Made by a program: the position numbers and the translations under genes. A DNA stretch of 55,960 nucleotides. It comes from Hydrogenophaga sp. 2FB (GTDB lineage: Bacteria > Pseudomonadota > Gammaproteobacteria > Burkholderiales > Burkholderiaceae_C). The notes under the pieces were generated by a model, which was not told where the DNA came from, ran no database searches, and worked only from the letters and a program-made list of their open reading frames with translations. This document shows, piece after piece, positions 1 through 11,029 of this stretch; the first letter of the stretch is position 1, and each line of letters starts with the position of its first letter. The stretch spans positions 1 to 55,960 of the forward strand of contig NZ_SCML01000040.1 in assembly GCF_005503365.1 (NCBI RefSeq), written 5' to 3'.

Positions 1-2
1 CC

Positions 3-1106
3 CCCACCGCGCCCAACGCCTGGCGCGCCCCGGTGCCGGTGCGCGTGGAACCCGCGCGCACCGAGGACTTCACGGTGCAGGCCCGCGCGGTGGGCACCGT
101 TGCCCCTTACAACACGGTGACCGTGCGCAGCCGCGTGGATGGCCAGCTGGCGCGCGTGCTGGTGCGCGAAGGTCAGAAGGTCACGCGGGGTCAGTTGCTG
201 GCCGAGATCGACCCCGAGCCCTTGCGCGTGGCGCTGGCCCAGGCGCAGGGGCAGCAGCAACAGAACCTGGCGCAACTGCGCAATGCCGAGAGCGAGCTGG
301 CGCGGTACGAAGGGCTCTTCAAGCGCGACGCCGTCGCCCGCCAGGTGCTGGACCGCCAGGCCGCGCTGGTGCAGCAGCTGCGCGGCACGCTCAAGTCCGA
401 CGAGGCGCAGGTGGACAACGCGAAGCTGCAACTCTCCTACACCCGCATCCTCGCGCCCATCGCCGGGCGCGTCGGCCTGCGCCGGGTGGACGCGGGCAAC
501 CTGCTCTCGGCCAACGACGCGAACGGCCTGTTCACCTTGACGCAGACGCAGCCGGTGTCGGTGGTGTTCAGCGTGCCCGAGCCGCAGGTGGCCGAGGTGC
601 GCGCCGCGCACGACCGCAAGACGCCGCCGCAGGCCGAGGCCTGGGACCGCGACAACCGCGCGCGCCTGGCCGTGGGCCGGCTGGACACGCTGGACAACCA
701 GATCGACGCGGCCACGGGCACGCTGCGCCTGAAGGCGCGTTTCGACAACGCGGACGACGCGCTGTTTCCCAACCAGTTCGTGAACCTGCGCCTCGCGCTG
801 CGCCAGTTGCCCGGCGCGGTGACGATTCCCACCGACGCGGTGCAGCACGGCTCGCGCGGCAGCTATGTGTATGTGATCGCCGACAACAAGGCGCAGGTGC
901 GCGACCTCGCGCTCGGCCCTGCCAGCGGCGGACGCACCGTGGTGCTCAAGGGCCTCGTCAGCGGTGAGCCGGTGGTGCTCGAAGGGCTGGACCGGCTGGA
1001 GAACGGCCGCGCGGTGAACGTGGTGCAGGCGGCCGCGCTGCCGGCGTCGTCGCCGCTGGCCCAAGAGGCCGATCAGCCCGCGCCCGCGACCCCCTCGGCG
1101 CGTTGA
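3..1106 (+). CDS. mdtA: RND efflux periplasmic adaptor, MdtA/MuxA-like (5' partial)
   Basis: Membrane-fusion subunit that links an inner-membrane RND pump to the outer-membrane channel. The frame is open to the left edge (visible from base 3) and no signal peptide is seen, so the real start lies outside the window; the GTG at 33 is internal. Visible in order: a lipoyl-like half ([18 protein letters not shown]), an alpha-hairpin rich in Gln, Leu and Ala, the returning lipoyl half ([19 protein letters not shown]), then beta-barrel and membrane-proximal domains, and a Pro/Ala-rich tail. Two RND permease genes and an outer-membrane factor follow directly, as in mdtABC and muxABC-opmB. Family assignment is firm; the exported substrates cannot be read from sequence. 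Confidence 0.9.
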   Translation, partial: PTAPNAWRAPVPVRVEPARTEDFTVQARAVGTVAPYNTVTVRSRVDGQLARVLVREGQKVTRGQLLAEIDPEPLRVALAQAQGQQQQNLAQLRNAESELARYEGLFKRDAVARQVLDRQAALVQQLRGTLKSDEAQVDNAKLQLSYTRILAPIAGRVGLRRVDAGNLLSANDANGLFTLTQTQPVSVVFSVPEPQVAEVRAAHDRKTPPQAEAWDRDNRARLAVGRLDTLDNQIDAATGTLRLKARFDNADDALFPNQFVNLRLALRQLPGAVTIPTDAVQHGSRGSYVYVIADNKAQVRDLALGPASGGRTVVLKGLVSGEPVVLEGLDRLENGRAVNVVQAAALPASSPLAQEADQPAPATPSAR

Positions 1107-1117
1107 CGGGGACGCGC

Positions 1118-4100
1118 ATGTCCTCCTCCATCGCCGCGCCCCTCTCGCTCTCGCGTCCCTTCATCCTGCGGCCGGTGGCGACCTCGCTGCTGATGCTGGC
1201 CGTGCTGATCGCCGGCCTGCTGGCGTGGCGGCAGTTGCCGGTGTCGGCCTTGCCGCAGGTGGATTACCCGGTGATCCAGGTGTTCACCTTCCAGCCCGGT
1301 GCCAGCCCGGACGTGACCGCGCGCACCGTCACCGCGCCGCTGGAGCGCCGACTCGGGCAGATCCCGGGGCTGTCGCAGATGTCGTCCACCAGCTCGGGCG
1401 GCGCGTCGGTGATCACCATGAAGCTCGCGCTGGAGGTGGACCTCGGCGTGGCCGAGCAGGATGTGCAGGCCGCGCTGCAGAGCGCCAACAGCCTGCTGCC
1501 CTCGGACCTGCCTGCGCCGCCGATCTACCGCAAGGTGAACCCGGCGGACGTGCCCATCCTCACCCTCGCCATCGGCTCCGAAACGTTGCCGCTGCCGCGC
1601 GTGGTGGACATGGTGGACACGCGCATGGCCGGCCAGATTTCGCGTCTGCCGGGCGTGGGCCTGGTGAGCCTCGCGGGCGGGCAGCGCCCCGCCATTCGCG
1701 TGCAGGCCAACAGCCGCGCGCTCGCGGCCAACGGCCTCACGCTGGAAGAACTGCGCACCGCGATCGCGGCGGCCAACAACAACCAGCCCAAGGGCAGTTT
1801 CGACGGCGCGCTGCGCAGCACCATGCTGGACGCGAACGACCAGCTGCGTTCCGCCGCCGAGTACCAGCGCCTCATCGTCGCCTGGCGCGACGGCGCGCCG
1901 CTGCGGCTGGCCGATGTGGCCAAGGTGGAAGAGGGCGCGGAAGACCGCTTCCTCGCGGCCTGGGCCGGCATGGCCTGTGCCGAAGGCCAGGACAGTGGTT
2001 GCGGCCTCGCCCCGGCGGTGTTGCTGAACATCCAGCGCCAGCCCGGCGCCAATGTGATCGCGGTGGCCGACCAGGTGCGCGCCTTGTTGCCGCAACTCAC
2101 GGCCACGCTGCCGGCCACGGTGAAGGTGCAGATCGTGTCGGACCGCACCGAGAGCATCCGCGCGTCGGTGCGCGACGTGCAGAAGGAACTGCTGTTCGCC
2201 ATCGCGCTGGTGGTGCTGGTCACCTTCGTGTTCCTGCGCACGCTGCCGGCCACGCTCATCCCCAGCGTGGCGGTGCCGCTCTCGCTCGTGGGCACCTTCG
2301 CGGCCATGCTGCTGCTGGGTTATTCGCTGAACAACCTGAGCCTGATGGCGCTCACGATCGCCACCGGCTTCGTGGTGGACGACGCCATCGTCATGCTGGA
2401 GAACATCGCGCGCCACCGCGAAGAGGGCGCGGGTCCGATGGAGGCCGCGCTCAAGGGCGCGAGCGAAATCGGCTTCACGCTGGTGTCGCTCACGGTCTCG
2501 TTGGTGGCGGTGCTGATTCCGTTGTTGTTCATGGCCGATGTGGTGGGCCGTTTGTTCCACGAGTTCGCGGTCACGCTGGCGGTGGCCATCGGCATCTCGC
2601 TGGTGGTCTCGCTCACGCTCACGCCGATGATGGCCGCGCGCATGCTGCCCCAGGCGCCTGCACACGCCGAAGGACGCGACTGGCTCAGCGGCACCATCGA
2701 GCGCTATGGGCGCTGGCTGGACTGGGTGCTGGCGCGGCAGCCGCTCGCCTTGCTGGCCCTGGCTGCCACGCTCGTGCTCACGGCGCTGCTCTACCTGGTG
2801 GTGCCCAAGGGCTTCTTCCCGGTGCAGGACGCGGGCGCGATCCAGGTGGTGACGCAGGCGCCGCAGAGCGTGTCGTTCGGCGCCATGGCCGAGCGGCAGC
2901 AGGCATTGGCCAAAGCCTTGCTGGCCGAGGCGCCGGTGCACAGCATCTCGTCCTTCATCGGCGTGGACGGCAGCAACGCCACGCTCAACAGCGGGCGCAT
3001 GCTGCTTACGCTGGCACCGCACGCGCAGCGCTCGTCATCGGCCAGCGAGGTGATCGCGCGGCTGCGCGAGCGCGCGCGCGATGTGAGCGGCATCGAGGCC
3101 TGGTTCCAGCCGGTGCAGGAACTGGGCATGGAAGACCGCATCAGCCGCACGCAGTACCAGTTCACCTTGAGCTCGCCCGACAGCGCGCTGCTGGGCGACT
3201 GGACCGCGCGCATGCTGGCCGCGTTGAAGGAACAGCCGGCGCTGGCCGACGTGGCGAGCAACCTGCAGGGCGAAGGCCTGCAGGCGTATCTGGAGATCGA
3301 CCGCGACGCCGCCGCGCGGCTGAACCTGCGCATGGGCGACATCGCCTCCGCGTTGCAAAGCGCCTTCGGCCAGCGGCAGGTGAGCACGCTGTTCACGCAC
3401 GCCAGCCAGTACCGAGTGGTGCTGGAGAGCGACGATGCGAAGCAAGGCGGTCTGCAGGCGCTGGAGGGCGTGTACGTGCAGCCGGCGGGTGGCGCGGCGG
3501 ATGCGAAGCCGGTGCCGCTCTCGGCGGTGGCGCGCGCGGTGGAGCGGCGCGCGCCGCTGGCCATCGAGCACCAGGGTCAGTTCCCGGCGGTCACGCTGTC
3601 GTTCAACCTCGCGCCCGGCCATTCGCTGGGCGAGGCCGTCGCCGCCATCGAGGCGGTGAAAGCCGAGGTGGGTTTGCCCGCTGCGGTGGAGCTCGCCTTC
3701 CAGGGCGCGGCCGAAGGTTTCCGCACCTCCTTGGCGAACACGCTGTGGCTGATCCTGGCGGCCGTGGTGGTGATGTACCTTGTGCTGGGCATGCTGTACG
3801 AGAGCGCGGTGCACCCGCTCACCATTCTCTCCACGCTGCCGTCGGCCACGGTGGGTGCGCTGGCCGCGTTGCTGCTGGCGGACAGGCCGCTGGACATGAT
3901 CGCGGTGATCGGCATCGTGCTGCTGATCGGGCTGGTGAAGAAGAACGGGATCATGATGGTGGACTTCGCGCTGGATGCGCAGCGGCGGCTGGGGCTGTCG
4001 CCGCGCGAGGCGATCCACCGCGCGGCGATGCTGCGGTTTCGGCCGATTTTGATGACCACGTTGGCGGCGCTGTTTGGCGCGGTGCCGCTGATGCTGGCGA

Positions 4101-4249
4101 GTGGTTCGGGGGCTGAGCTGCGGCAGCCGTTGGGGATTGTGATGGTGGGGGGATTGATCGTGAGCCAGGTGCTCACGTTGTTCACGACGCCGGTGGTGTA
4201 TCTGGCGTTTGATCGGCTGGGGCGCGGGGGTAGGGCGGCGGCGCCATGA
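1118..4249 (+). CDS. mdtB: RND multidrug efflux permease, MdtB/MuxB-like
   Basis: Proton-driven inner-membrane pump of the HAE1 RND family, 1043 residues from ATG 1118. A TTG at 1103 extends the frame by five codons, but the ATG gives the usual N-terminus with the conserved [19 protein letters not shown] first membrane segment. Two large periplasmic loops and twelve membrane segments are expected; [15 protein letters not shown] (TM4 region) and [14 protein letters not shown] (TM10 region) are visible RND signatures. The gene starts 12 bases after the adaptor stop and its own stop overlaps the next gene by ATGA. Two different permeases in one operon is the MdtBC/MuxBC pattern, in which the pump works as a heterotrimer. 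Confidence 0.93.
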   Translation: MSSSIAAPLSLSRPFILRPVATSLLMLAVLIAGLLAWRQLPVSALPQVDYPVIQVFTFQPGASPDVTARTVTAPLERRLGQIPGLSQMSSTSSGGASVITMKLALEVDLGVAEQDVQAALQSANSLLPSDLPAPPIYRKVNPADVPILTLAIGSETLPLPRVVDMVDTRMAGQISRLPGVGLVSLAGGQRPAIRVQANSRALAANGLTLEELRTAIAAANNNQPKGSFDGALRSTMLDANDQLRSAAEYQRLIVAWRDGAPLRLADVAKVEEGAEDRFLAAWAGMACAEGQDSGCGLAPAVLLNIQRQPGANVIAVADQVRALLPQLTATLPATVKVQIVSDRTESIRASVRDVQKELLFAIALVVLVTFVFLRTLPATLIPSVAVPLSLVGTFAAMLLLGYSLNNLSLMALTIATGFVVDDAIVMLENIARHREEGAGPMEAALKGASEIGFTLVSLTVSLVAVLIPLLFMADVVGRLFHEFAVTLAVAIGISLVVSLTLTPMMAARMLPQAPAHAEGRDWLSGTIERYGRWLDWVLARQPLALLALAATLVLTALLYLVVPKGFFPVQDAGAIQVVTQAPQSVSFGAMAERQQALAKALLAEAPVHSISSFIGVDGSNATLNSGRMLLTLAPHAQRSSSASEVIARLRERARDVSGIEAWFQPVQELGMEDRISRTQYQFTLSSPDSALLGDWTARMLAALKEQPALADVASNLQGEGLQAYLEIDRDAAARLNLRMGDIASALQSAFGQRQVSTLFTHASQYRVVLESDDAKQGGLQALEGVYVQPAGGAADAKPVPLSAVARAVERRAPLAIEHQGQFPAVTLSFNLAPGHSLGEAVAAIEAVKAEVGLPAAVELAFQGAAEGFRTSLANTLWLILAAVVVMYLVLGMLYESAVHPLTILSTLPSATVGALAALLLADRPLDMIAVIGIVLLIGLVKKNGIMMVDFALDAQRRLGLSPREAIHRAAMLRFRPILMTTLAALFGAVPLMLASGSGAELRQPLGIVMVGGLIVSQVLTLFTTPVVYLAFDRLGRGGRAAAP

Positions 4250-7200
4250 ACGCGCTCGCCCGCTTCTTCATCCGCCGCCCCATCGGCAGCACCATGCTGG
4301 CCATCGCCATCGTGTTGCTCGGCCTTCTCGCGTTGCGCCTGCTCCCCGTCTCCCCACTGCCGCGCGTGGACTTCCCCGTGATCCAGGTGCGCGCCAGCCT
4401 GCCCGGCGCCAGCCCCGAGAGCATGGCCTCCACCGTGGCCGCGCCCCTGGAGCGCGCACTCGGCAGCATCGCCGGCGTCACCAGCATCCGGTCCAGCAGC
4501 AACCAGGGCAGCACCGGCGTGACGCTGCAGTTCGACCTGGGCCGCGACATCGACGAAGCCGCGCGCGAGGTGCAGGCCGCCATCAACGCCTCGCGCGGGC
4601 AGCTGCCCTCGGGCATGACGGGCAACCCGACCTACGTGAAGGTGAACCCCTCGCAGGCGCCCATCATGGCGCTGGCGCTGTCTTCGCCCCGGCTGCCGTC
4701 GTCGGCGCTGTACGACAACGCCTCCACTGTGCTGGCGCAGAAGCTCGCGCAGATTGTGGGCGTGGGCGAGGTCACGGTGGACGGCTCCTCGCTGCCCGCC
4801 GTGCGCGTGCAGGCCAAACCCGAAGCGCTGGCGCACCGCGGCATGTCGCTGGACGACGTGCGCAACGCCATCACCCAGGCCAACGCCTGGCGCCCGCTCG
4901 GCCAGACCGAGCAGGACGGCCAGCGCTGGCAGATCGCGCTGCCCGCGCAACTGCGCACGGCCGCCGACTTCGCGCCCCTGGTGGTGCGCAACGAAGGCGG
5001 GGCCCTGGTGCGCCTGTCCGACGTGGCCGACGTCACCGACTCGGTGGAGAACCGCTACACCAGCGGCTACCACAACGACCGCCCCGCCGTGGTGCTGCTG
5101 GTGAGCCGCCGCGCGGGCGCCAACATCGTGCAGACCATCGACGCCATCCACGCGCAAATGCCGCAACTGCGCGCGCTGCTGCCGGCCGACACCGAGCTGC
5201 GCGTGGTGATGGACCGCTCGCCCGGCATCCGCGCCACGCTGCGCGAGGCCCAATTCACGCTCGTGCTGTCGTGCCTGTTGGTGATGGCGGTGGTCTGGGC
5301 CTTCCTGGGCAGCTGGCGCACGGCGCTCATCCCGGCGCTGGCTTTGCCCGTGTCGCTGATCGGCGCGTTCGCGGTGATGTGGTGGCAGGGCTTCTCGCTG
5401 AACAACCTCTCGCTCATGGCGCTGATCGTGGCCGCGGGCCTGGTGGTGGACGACGCCATCGTGGTGCTGGAGAACATCCAGCGCCACATCGAGCGCGCAC
5501 GCGCCGCGCAGGCCGCCGCGGGTCAACGCGAAGTGGGGCGGCGCACGGTCTGGCGCGCCGCGTTCACCGGCGCGGGCGAAGTCGGCTTCACGCTGCTGGC
5601 GATGAACCTCGCGCTCATCGTCGTGTTCCTCTCCATCCTGTTCATGGGCGGCGTGATCGAGCGGCTGTTCCGCGAGTTCTCCATCACGCTGGTGGCGGCG
5701 ATGCTGATCTCGCTGGCGGTGTCGGTCACGCTCACGCCCGCGCTGTGCGCCCACGGGCTACCCGCCGGCCAGCCCAAGCCCCCGGGGCGCCTGGCGCGCG
5801 GCATCGCCAGCCTGCTGGCCGACGTGCACGCCGGCTATGCGCGCAGCCTGGGCTTTGCGCTGCGCCACCGCGTGCTGACCTTGCTGCTCCTGGTCGGCAC
5901 GGTGGCGCTGAACGTGTGGCTCTACGTCGCCATTCCCAAGGGCATGCTGCCGCAGCAGGACACCGGCCAGCTCGGCGGCTTCGTGCGCGGCGACGACGGC
6001 TTCTCGTTCCAGGGCATGCAGCCCAAGGTGGAGGCGTTCCGCAGCCTGCTCGTGGCCGACCCGGCCGTGGCCGACGTGACCGGCGTGAGCGGTGGCCGCA
6101 CCGGCACCAGCAACTCGTGGTTCCGCATCCGCTTGAAACCATTGGCCGAACGCGGCGAGCCGGCATCGGCCGTGGTGGCCCGCCTGCGCGCCAACGCACC
6201 GAAGATCGCTGGCGGCATCCTGTTCGTGAACGTGGACCAGGACATCCGCCTCTCCAGCGGCGGTGGCGACAACGAGTACCTGTTCGTCATGCGCTCCGAT
6301 TCGTTGCAAGACCTGCGCGGCTGGACCAAGCCGGTGGGCGAGGCGCTGCGCGCGCTGCCCGAGTTGACCGACGTGGACTTCGGTGCCGGCGAAGACGCGC
6401 AACAGGTGGTGCTGAATGTGGACCGCGAAGCCGCGCGCCGCCTGGGCGTGCGCATGGACACCGTGACCACTGCGCTGAACAACGCCTTCTCGCAACGCCA
6501 GGTGGCCACGCTGTACGACCCGCTGAACCAGTACCGCGTGGTGATGGAGGCCGACCCGCGCGGCAACAGCGAGCCCTCGGCGCTCGACCAGCTGCAGTTG
6601 CTCAACGGCGCCGGCGAGCGCGTGCCGCTCAGCGCCATCGCCACCTGGCGCTACGGCCTCACGCGCGACCGCGTGCAGCACGACGCGCAGTTCGCATCGG
6701 CCGGCATCAGCTACGCGCTCGCCCCCGGCGTGAGCCTGCAGCAGGCGCAACAGGCGATCGACCGCGCCGTGGGCGGCCTGCTGCTGCCCACCAGCATCTC
6801 CACCGGCGAGCGCGCGGGCGACCCGAACAGCCTGCAGGCCACGCTCAAGCGCCAGCCCTGGCTGATCCTCGCGGTGCTGGTCGCCGTGTACCTGGTGCTG
6901 GGCATGCTGTACGAAAGCCTGCTGCACCCGCTCACCATCCTGTCCACGCTGCCCTCGGCCGGCGTGGGGGCGCTGCTGGCGCTGCGCATCTCGGACACCG
7001 AGTTCAGCCTGATCGCGTTGCTCGGCCTCTTCCTGCTGATCGGCGTGGTGATGAAGAACGCCATCCTGATGATCGACTTCGCGCTCGCCGCGCAGCGCAC
7101 GCGCGGTCTGGCACCGCAAGCGGCGATCCACGAAGCCGCGCTGCGCCGCCTGCGCCCCATCCTCATGACCAACCTGGCCGCGCTGCTGGGCGCGGTGCCG

Positions 7201-7368
7201 CTGGTGCTGGGCCTGGGCGAGGGCTCGGAGTTGCGCCGCCCGCTGGGCATTGCCATCATCGGCGGGCTGGCGGTGAGCCAGTTGCTCACGCTCTACACCA
7301 CACCCGTGGTCTATCTCGCGCTGGAGCGCCTGCGTGGCCGCGTGCTGCGCAAGGCCCCGACCACCTGA
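4246..7368 (+). CDS. mdtC: RND multidrug efflux permease, MdtC/MuxC-like
   Basis: Second RND permease, 1040 residues, related to but clearly different from the upstream pump. The N-terminus ([20 protein letters not shown]), [18 protein letters not shown] and [15 protein letters not shown] are typical of the family. The ATG overlaps the previous stop (ATGA, 4246-4249), so the two pumps are translationally coupled, as suits subunits of one heterotrimer. The outer-membrane factor starts three bases after the stop. Substrate is unknown; in Escherichia coli and Pseudomonas the related systems export bile salts, novobiocin or aztreonam, which is context only. Confidence 0.93.
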   Translation: MNALARFFIRRPIGSTMLAIAIVLLGLLALRLLPVSPLPRVDFPVIQVRASLPGASPESMASTVAAPLERALGSIAGVTSIRSSSNQGSTGVTLQFDLGRDIDEAAREVQAAINASRGQLPSGMTGNPTYVKVNPSQAPIMALALSSPRLPSSALYDNASTVLAQKLAQIVGVGEVTVDGSSLPAVRVQAKPEALAHRGMSLDDVRNAITQANAWRPLGQTEQDGQRWQIALPAQLRTAADFAPLVVRNEGGALVRLSDVADVTDSVENRYTSGYHNDRPAVVLLVSRRAGANIVQTIDAIHAQMPQLRALLPADTELRVVMDRSPGIRATLREAQFTLVLSCLLVMAVVWAFLGSWRTALIPALALPVSLIGAFAVMWWQGFSLNNLSLMALIVAAGLVVDDAIVVLENIQRHIERARAAQAAAGQREVGRRTVWRAAFTGAGEVGFTLLAMNLALIVVFLSILFMGGVIERLFREFSITLVAAMLISLAVSVTLTPALCAHGLPAGQPKPPGRLARGIASLLADVHAGYARSLGFALRHRVLTLLLLVGTVALNVWLYVAIPKGMLPQQDTGQLGGFVRGDDGFSFQGMQPKVEAFRSLLVADPAVADVTGVSGGRTGTSNSWFRIRLKPLAERGEPASAVVARLRANAPKIAGGILFVNVDQDIRLSSGGGDNEYLFVMRSDSLQDLRGWTKPVGEALRALPELTDVDFGAGEDAQQVVLNVDREAARRLGVRMDTVTTALNNAFSQRQVATLYDPLNQYRVVMEADPRGNSEPSALDQLQLLNGAGERVPLSAIATWRYGLTRDRVQHDAQFASAGISYALAPGVSLQQAQQAIDRAVGGLLLPTSISTGERAGDPNSLQATLKRQPWLILAVLVAVYLVLGMLYESLLHPLTILSTLPSAGVGALLALRISDTEFSLIALLGLFLLIGVVMKNAILMIDFALAAQRTRGLAPQAAIHEAALRRLRPILMTNLAALLGAVPLVLGLGEGSELRRPLGIAIIGGLAVSQLLTLYTTPVVYLALERLRGRVLRKAPTT

Positions 7369-7371
7369 ACC

Positions 7372-8772
7372 ATGCCCCATCTGTCTCTCTCCCGCCGTTT
7401 CGCGCTCGCCGCATGGCCTCTGCTGCTCGCCGCCTGCGCCACCGACGCCGACTACCGCGCGCCCGAGCTGGCGCTGCCGGCCAGCTTCCAGCATGCCGGT
7501 GCGACCACCACGACCGTGGCCCTGCAGCCCGATTGGTGGACCGTGTACGCGGACGCCGAGCTCGACCGGCTGCTGCGCCGCGTGGCCGAGGCCAACACCG
7601 ATCTCGCCCAGGCCGAGGCGCGCTGGCGGCAGGCACTGGCGCAGGTGGATGCCGCGCGCGCGCTCGCACTGCCCCAGCTCGGCGCCGGGGCCTCTGCCAC
7701 GCGCAGCGGCGGCAACGCGGCCGCGGGCACCAACGCCGGCACGCGCCAGCTCTACGCGGCGGGCCTGGACTTCTCCTGGACGCCCGACCTCTGGGGCCGC
7801 GTGGCGCGCTCGCGCGAAGCCGCCATGGCCAGCGCCGACGCACAGGCCGCCTTGACGGACGCCACGCGCCTGGCGCTGCAACTCGCCGCCGCGCAGGGCT
7901 ATGTGCGCCTGCGCGCGCTGGACGCGCAACTGGTGCTGCAAGCGCAAACGGACGTCGCCTATGCGCGCTCGCTGCAGATCACCCAGCTTCAATACGAAGC
8001 GGGACTGGTGGCGCGCGCCGACGTGATCCAGGCCGAGACACAACTGCAGTCGCTGCGCACGCAGGTGTTCACCCTGCAGCGCTTGCGCGCGCTCGAAGCC
8101 AACGCGCTGGCGCTGCTCGCGGGTTCCACGCCCTCGGGCTACCCGATCGCCGCGCGCGAAGGCGCGCTGCCCGCCGTGCCGCCGGTGCCGGCCGCGCTGC
8201 CCGGCGAGTTGCTGCGCCGCCGCCCCGACCTGGTGGCCGCCGAACGGGCGCTTGCCGCCGCTCACGCGCGGCTGGGCGTGGCGCAACGCGCCTGGCTGCC
8301 GGACCTGACACTGTCGGCCAGCGGCACGCTGCAAGCCACGAGTCTGGCGCGCTTGCTCGACGCGCCCGCGCGCGTCTGGTCGCTCGGCCCGCAACTCGCC
8401 GCGACGCTGTTCGATGGCGGCGCGCGGCGCGCCGATGAAGCCACCTTCCTCGCCGCCTACGACGAGCAGGCCGCAGCCTGGCGCGGCGGTGTGCTGACGG
8501 CGGTGCGCGAGACCGAGGACGCGCTCGCGCAACTCGCAACACTGGCCGAACAGGACCGGCAGCAGCAGCGACTGGTGGCCCTGGCCAACGAGAACGAGCG
8601 CGTGGTGGGCTACCGCTACGAGGCGGGCGAGATCAGCTTTCTCGAAGTCGCGATCGCGCAGAACCTGGCGCTCTCGGCACGCCGTGCCGCGCTCGATGTG
8701 CAGGCCGAGCGCCTGGCGGCCAGCATGGCGCTGGTCGCGGCGCTGGGCGGCGGCTGGCAGGCGCCGCGCTGA
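7372..8772 (+). CDS. Outer-membrane efflux lipoprotein, NodT/OprM family
   Basis: TolC-like exit channel for the RND pump, 466 residues. The N-terminus is a lipoprotein signal peptide with lipobox LLAAC (Cys22), followed by the DYRAPEL segment common to NodT-type factors. The body has two repeated OEP domains rich in Ala, Gln and Leu heptads, and LLRRRPDLVAAERALAAAHA is the conserved family motif near residue 280. It is the last gene of the four-gene operon, three bases after the second permease, and converges on the DUF2784 gene. It occupies the position of opmB next to muxABC. Confidence 0.92.
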   Translation: MPHLSLSRRFALAAWPLLLAACATDADYRAPELALPASFQHAGATTTTVALQPDWWTVYADAELDRLLRRVAEANTDLAQAEARWRQALAQVDAARALALPQLGAGASATRSGGNAAAGTNAGTRQLYAAGLDFSWTPDLWGRVARSREAAMASADAQAALTDATRLALQLAAAQGYVRLRALDAQLVLQAQTDVAYARSLQITQLQYEAGLVARADVIQAETQLQSLRTQVFTLQRLRALEANALALLAGSTPSGYPIAAREGALPAVPPVPAALPGELLRRRPDLVAAERALAAAHARLGVAQRAWLPDLTLSASGTLQATSLARLLDAPARVWSLGPQLAATLFDGGARRADEATFLAAYDEQAAAWRGGVLTAVRETEDALAQLATLAEQDRQQQRLVALANENERVVGYRYEAGEISFLEVAIAQNLALSARRAALDVQAERLAASMALVAALGGGWQAPR

Positions 8773-8784
8773 GAGTGGCGTTCT

Positions 8785-9189
8785 TCAGCGCCGGGGCTTG
8801 ACCCACCACCACGTCAGCAGCGTGCACAGGGCAAACACCGTGTAGGCCGCCACGAAGGCCCACCAGGGCGCGTCCCAGTACAGCAGGCGCGACAGCCAGT
8901 GCCCGATGAAGCTTTCGCCATAGCGGGTCTGGCCCGCGATGCGCCGCAGGTCCTGTTCCCATACCGTGAGCGGACACAACTGGCCAAGCCAGGCCTGCGC
9001 TGCGATGAACACCATCAAGCCCAGGTGGGTCAGGCGCAAGCCAAAGTGGCGCACCCAACGCCAGCGCAGCACACCACCGATGAGCACCAGTGGCAGCAGG
9101 CCCACCACGAAGACGACGATGCCCACGTGCAACGCGAGCAGCGCGTCGGCGAGCCACATCGCCTGGGTGGGCGTCAGGATGGCGGGCAT
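8785..9189 (-). CDS. DUF2784 family membrane protein
   Basis: Small integral membrane protein of 134 residues matching the DUF2784 family: an N-terminal hydrophobic helix (LLALHVGIVVFVVGLLPLVL), further helices around FGLRLTHLGLMVFIAAQAWL, the family segment CPLTVWEQDLRR, and a C-terminal helix ending WWWVKPRR. Function is unknown. It is convergent with the efflux operon (12 bases apart) and appears monocistronic. The start is the ATG at 9189; no obvious alternative is better. Confidence 0.82.
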   Translation of the reverse strand: MPAILTPTQAMWLADALLALHVGIVVFVVGLLPLVLIGGVLRWRWVRHFGLRLTHLGLMVFIAAQAWLGQLCPLTVWEQDLRRIAGQTRYGESFIGHWLSRLLYWDAPWWAFVAAYTVFALCTLLTWWWVKPRR

Positions 9190-9227
9190 GTGTTGAGGCC
9201 TCGCGCGCTGGGGATCAGGGTCATGTC

Positions 9228-9685
9228 TTAGTCAAGTGGCTTCGTGTCGATGCCGGGATAGCGCTTGCGCAGTGCCTGCAGACCTTCAACGGCTCGGCGG
9301 CGCCAACCGGGGCCTCTGTTGATCAAGTCCAGCCAGGTCTCATGAAGCAGGTCGGCGTCGTTCTCTGCCAGGTATTCAATGAGTGAGGCCGCCTGGTCGA
9401 GATCCTTGGTCGCCTTTGTCCTCATGTTCTGTGGTCGCTCCCCGTACACCAACAGTTTGTGAAGGGCGTATTTTTCAGGAGGAGGTGCATTGACGGTGAT
9501 GGCGCCGCGCTGCGCCAGCAAGGTCACCTGAATCGGCGCCTCCATGGAGAATTCCATGAACTTCAAGGGTTGCATGGTGGCGTTCAAGGCCTTGATCAGT
9601 ACCGGGGTGTCACCTCCTCGGTGCATCGATGTCACAAACTCGATCTGCAGATCTTGCTCGTCGGACTTGATGTAGGTGGTGAAAA
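9228..9685 (-). pseudogene. C-terminal remnant of a GSU2403-type nucleotidyltransferase-fold protein
   Basis: About 150 codons resemble only the C-terminal half of the GSU2403 nucleotidyltransferase-fold family: DLQIEFVT, MQPLKFMEF, then PEKYALHKLLVYGERPQ and the RGPGWRRRAVEGLQALRKRYP ending. The N-terminal catalytic half is missing. The frame stays open further upstream to 9800, but that part crosses the terminator of the liv operon (9743-9775) and is AT-rich with no family similarity, so the longer reading frame is fortuitous. I call it a truncated gene. Family assignment rests on remembered motifs and is moderate. Confidence 0.55.
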
Positions 9686-9742
9686 AAATAAAAATCAGTA
9701 TAACGAAGCAAATGGAGGACCCGTGTCCGGGGTTCTGGCCAT

Positions 9743-9775
9743 AAAAAAAACCGCCAGCACACAGGGCGCTGGCGG
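9743..9775 (-). terminator. Rho-independent terminator of the liv/acyl-CoA ligase operon
   Basis: Read on the minus strand, an 8-bp GC stem CCGCCAGC / GCTGGCGG with a 9-base loop is followed directly by eight T residues. It lies 45 bases beyond the stop codon of the substrate-binding protein gene, the last gene of the minus-strand operon. Confidence 0.9.
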
Positions 9776-9820
9776 CTGCACGCATGGCTTGCCGAAGCAA
9801 GCGGCGTCATCGTCCGTGCA

Positions 9821-10990
9821 TCACGGCGATGTCATGTACTCCGACAGCACCTTCCAGCGGCCGTCGGTGATCTGCGACAGGCGCGTGGCGTTGCTGCCCA
9901 GGCGCTTGGTGGGGGAGAAGGTCATCTCGGCGCTGCCGAAAATGTCTGGTGGAATCTTCATCGTATCCATGGCCTTGATGAAGCTGTCGGTGCTCAGGTT
10001 GGGGCCGGCCTTGGTGGCGGCGCGGATGAAGGCGTCGATCGAGCCGTAGCCATACACCGAGAACACGGTCGGCTCCTCGTTGAACTTGGTCTGGTACTTG
10101 TTGGCCCAGAAGCGCATGGGTTGTGAGGCCGAGTCCAGGTACGGGTGCTGCACCGTCATGGCGGCGTAGAAACCGTTCATGGCCGGGCCGCCGAGTTTGT
10201 GGATCAGGTCGGTGTACGACGCGCTCGAGCCCACGAAGGTGGGGTTGAAGTTCAGGCGCTTGGCGGTGGCGATGCCGCCGATGGTCTCGCGGATGATGGT
10301 GCCCATCACCACCAGATCGCACTGCTCGGCCTGCAGCTTCTGCATTTGCGAGGCGAAGTCGGTGGCGCCGCGCTTGTAGGTGGTCTCTGATGCGAGCGTC
10401 ATGCCCGCTGCCTTCAGGCCGTCTTCCGCGCCGCGCTTGACCTCGAGGCCGAACTCGTCGTCCTGGTACATGGCGCAGACCTTCTTGGCGCCTTTCTCCT
10501 TGGCCAGCTTGGGCACCATGATCTTCATCTGTTCGTAGTAGGTGGCGGCGAACGAGTACTTGAGCTTGTGGAAGGGCTCGTACATTTCGCGCGCGGCGGT
10601 GATGGGGTAGAAGTTCAGCACGTTCTTGCTGAACTGCACCGGCATGGCTGCCATGTTCTGCGCGGTGCCGATGTGGCCCACCATCGCGAAGATCTTGTCC
10701 TGGTTCACCAGCTTCTGCGCGGCCAGCACGGCGTTGCGCGGGTCGTACTTGGAGTCTTCCACCAGCAACTTGATCTTGCGGCCGTTGATGCCGCCCTGTT
10801 CGTTGATCTCGTCCACGCGCAGCAGCATGCCCATGCGCACCTGCTTGCCGAAGCCGGCGATGGGGCCGGAGAGATCCTGGATCGAGCCGATGACGATTTC
10901 GTCCTTGCTCACACCTTGCGATTGCGCGAGGGCCGAGCCGGCGACCAGCGCCAGCGCGGCGGCAGTGGTCAGAGTCAATCCGGTTTTCAT
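9821..10990 (-). CDS. livK: ABC transporter substrate-binding protein, branched-chain amino acid (HAAT) family
   Basis: Periplasmic type I binding protein, 389 residues. The Sec signal peptide runs MKTGLTLTTAAALALVAGSALA with cleavage before Gln23. The mature start (SKDEIVIGSIQDLSGPIAG) and INEQGGINGRKIKLLVEDS are typical of the LivK/leucine-binding fold. It is the last gene of the operon livH-M-G-F-ligase-livK and is followed by a strong terminator. Proteins of this class often carry aromatic acids, amides or short-chain carboxylates rather than leucine, and the neighbouring acyl-CoA ligase favours an organic acid ligand. The livK symbol is positional. Confidence 0.88.
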   Translation of the reverse strand: MKTGLTLTTAAALALVAGSALAQSQGVSKDEIVIGSIQDLSGPIAGFGKQVRMGMLLRVDEINEQGGINGRKIKLLVEDSKYDPRNAVLAAQKLVNQDKIFAMVGHIGTAQNMAAMPVQFSKNVLNFYPITAAREMYEPFHKLKYSFAATYYEQMKIMVPKLAKEKGAKKVCAMYQDDEFGLEVKRGAEDGLKAAGMTLASETTYKRGATDFASQMQKLQAEQCDLVVMGTIIRETIGGIATAKRLNFNPTFVGSSASYTDLIHKLGGPAMNGFYAAMTVQHPYLDSASQPMRFWANKYQTKFNEEPTVFSVYGYGSIDAFIRAATKAGPNLSTDSFIKAMDTMKIPPDIFGSAEMTFSPTKRLGSNATRLSQITDGRWKVLSEYMTSP

Positions 10991-11029
10991 GGTGGTCTCC
11001 TGGTGGGTGGATCGGGTATCGGGAAGAAA

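Noticed and set aside
1225..8438. Very long open frames (963 and 1409 codons) in other frames of the RND operon
   Set aside because: They overlap the pump genes completely, are made of Arg/Ala/Gly/His-rich low-complexity protein and have no family similarity. They are a by-product of high GC content.
9686..9800. N-terminal extension of the nucleotidyltransferase-like frame up to 9800
   Set aside because: It reads through the liv operon terminator and encodes no family sequence.
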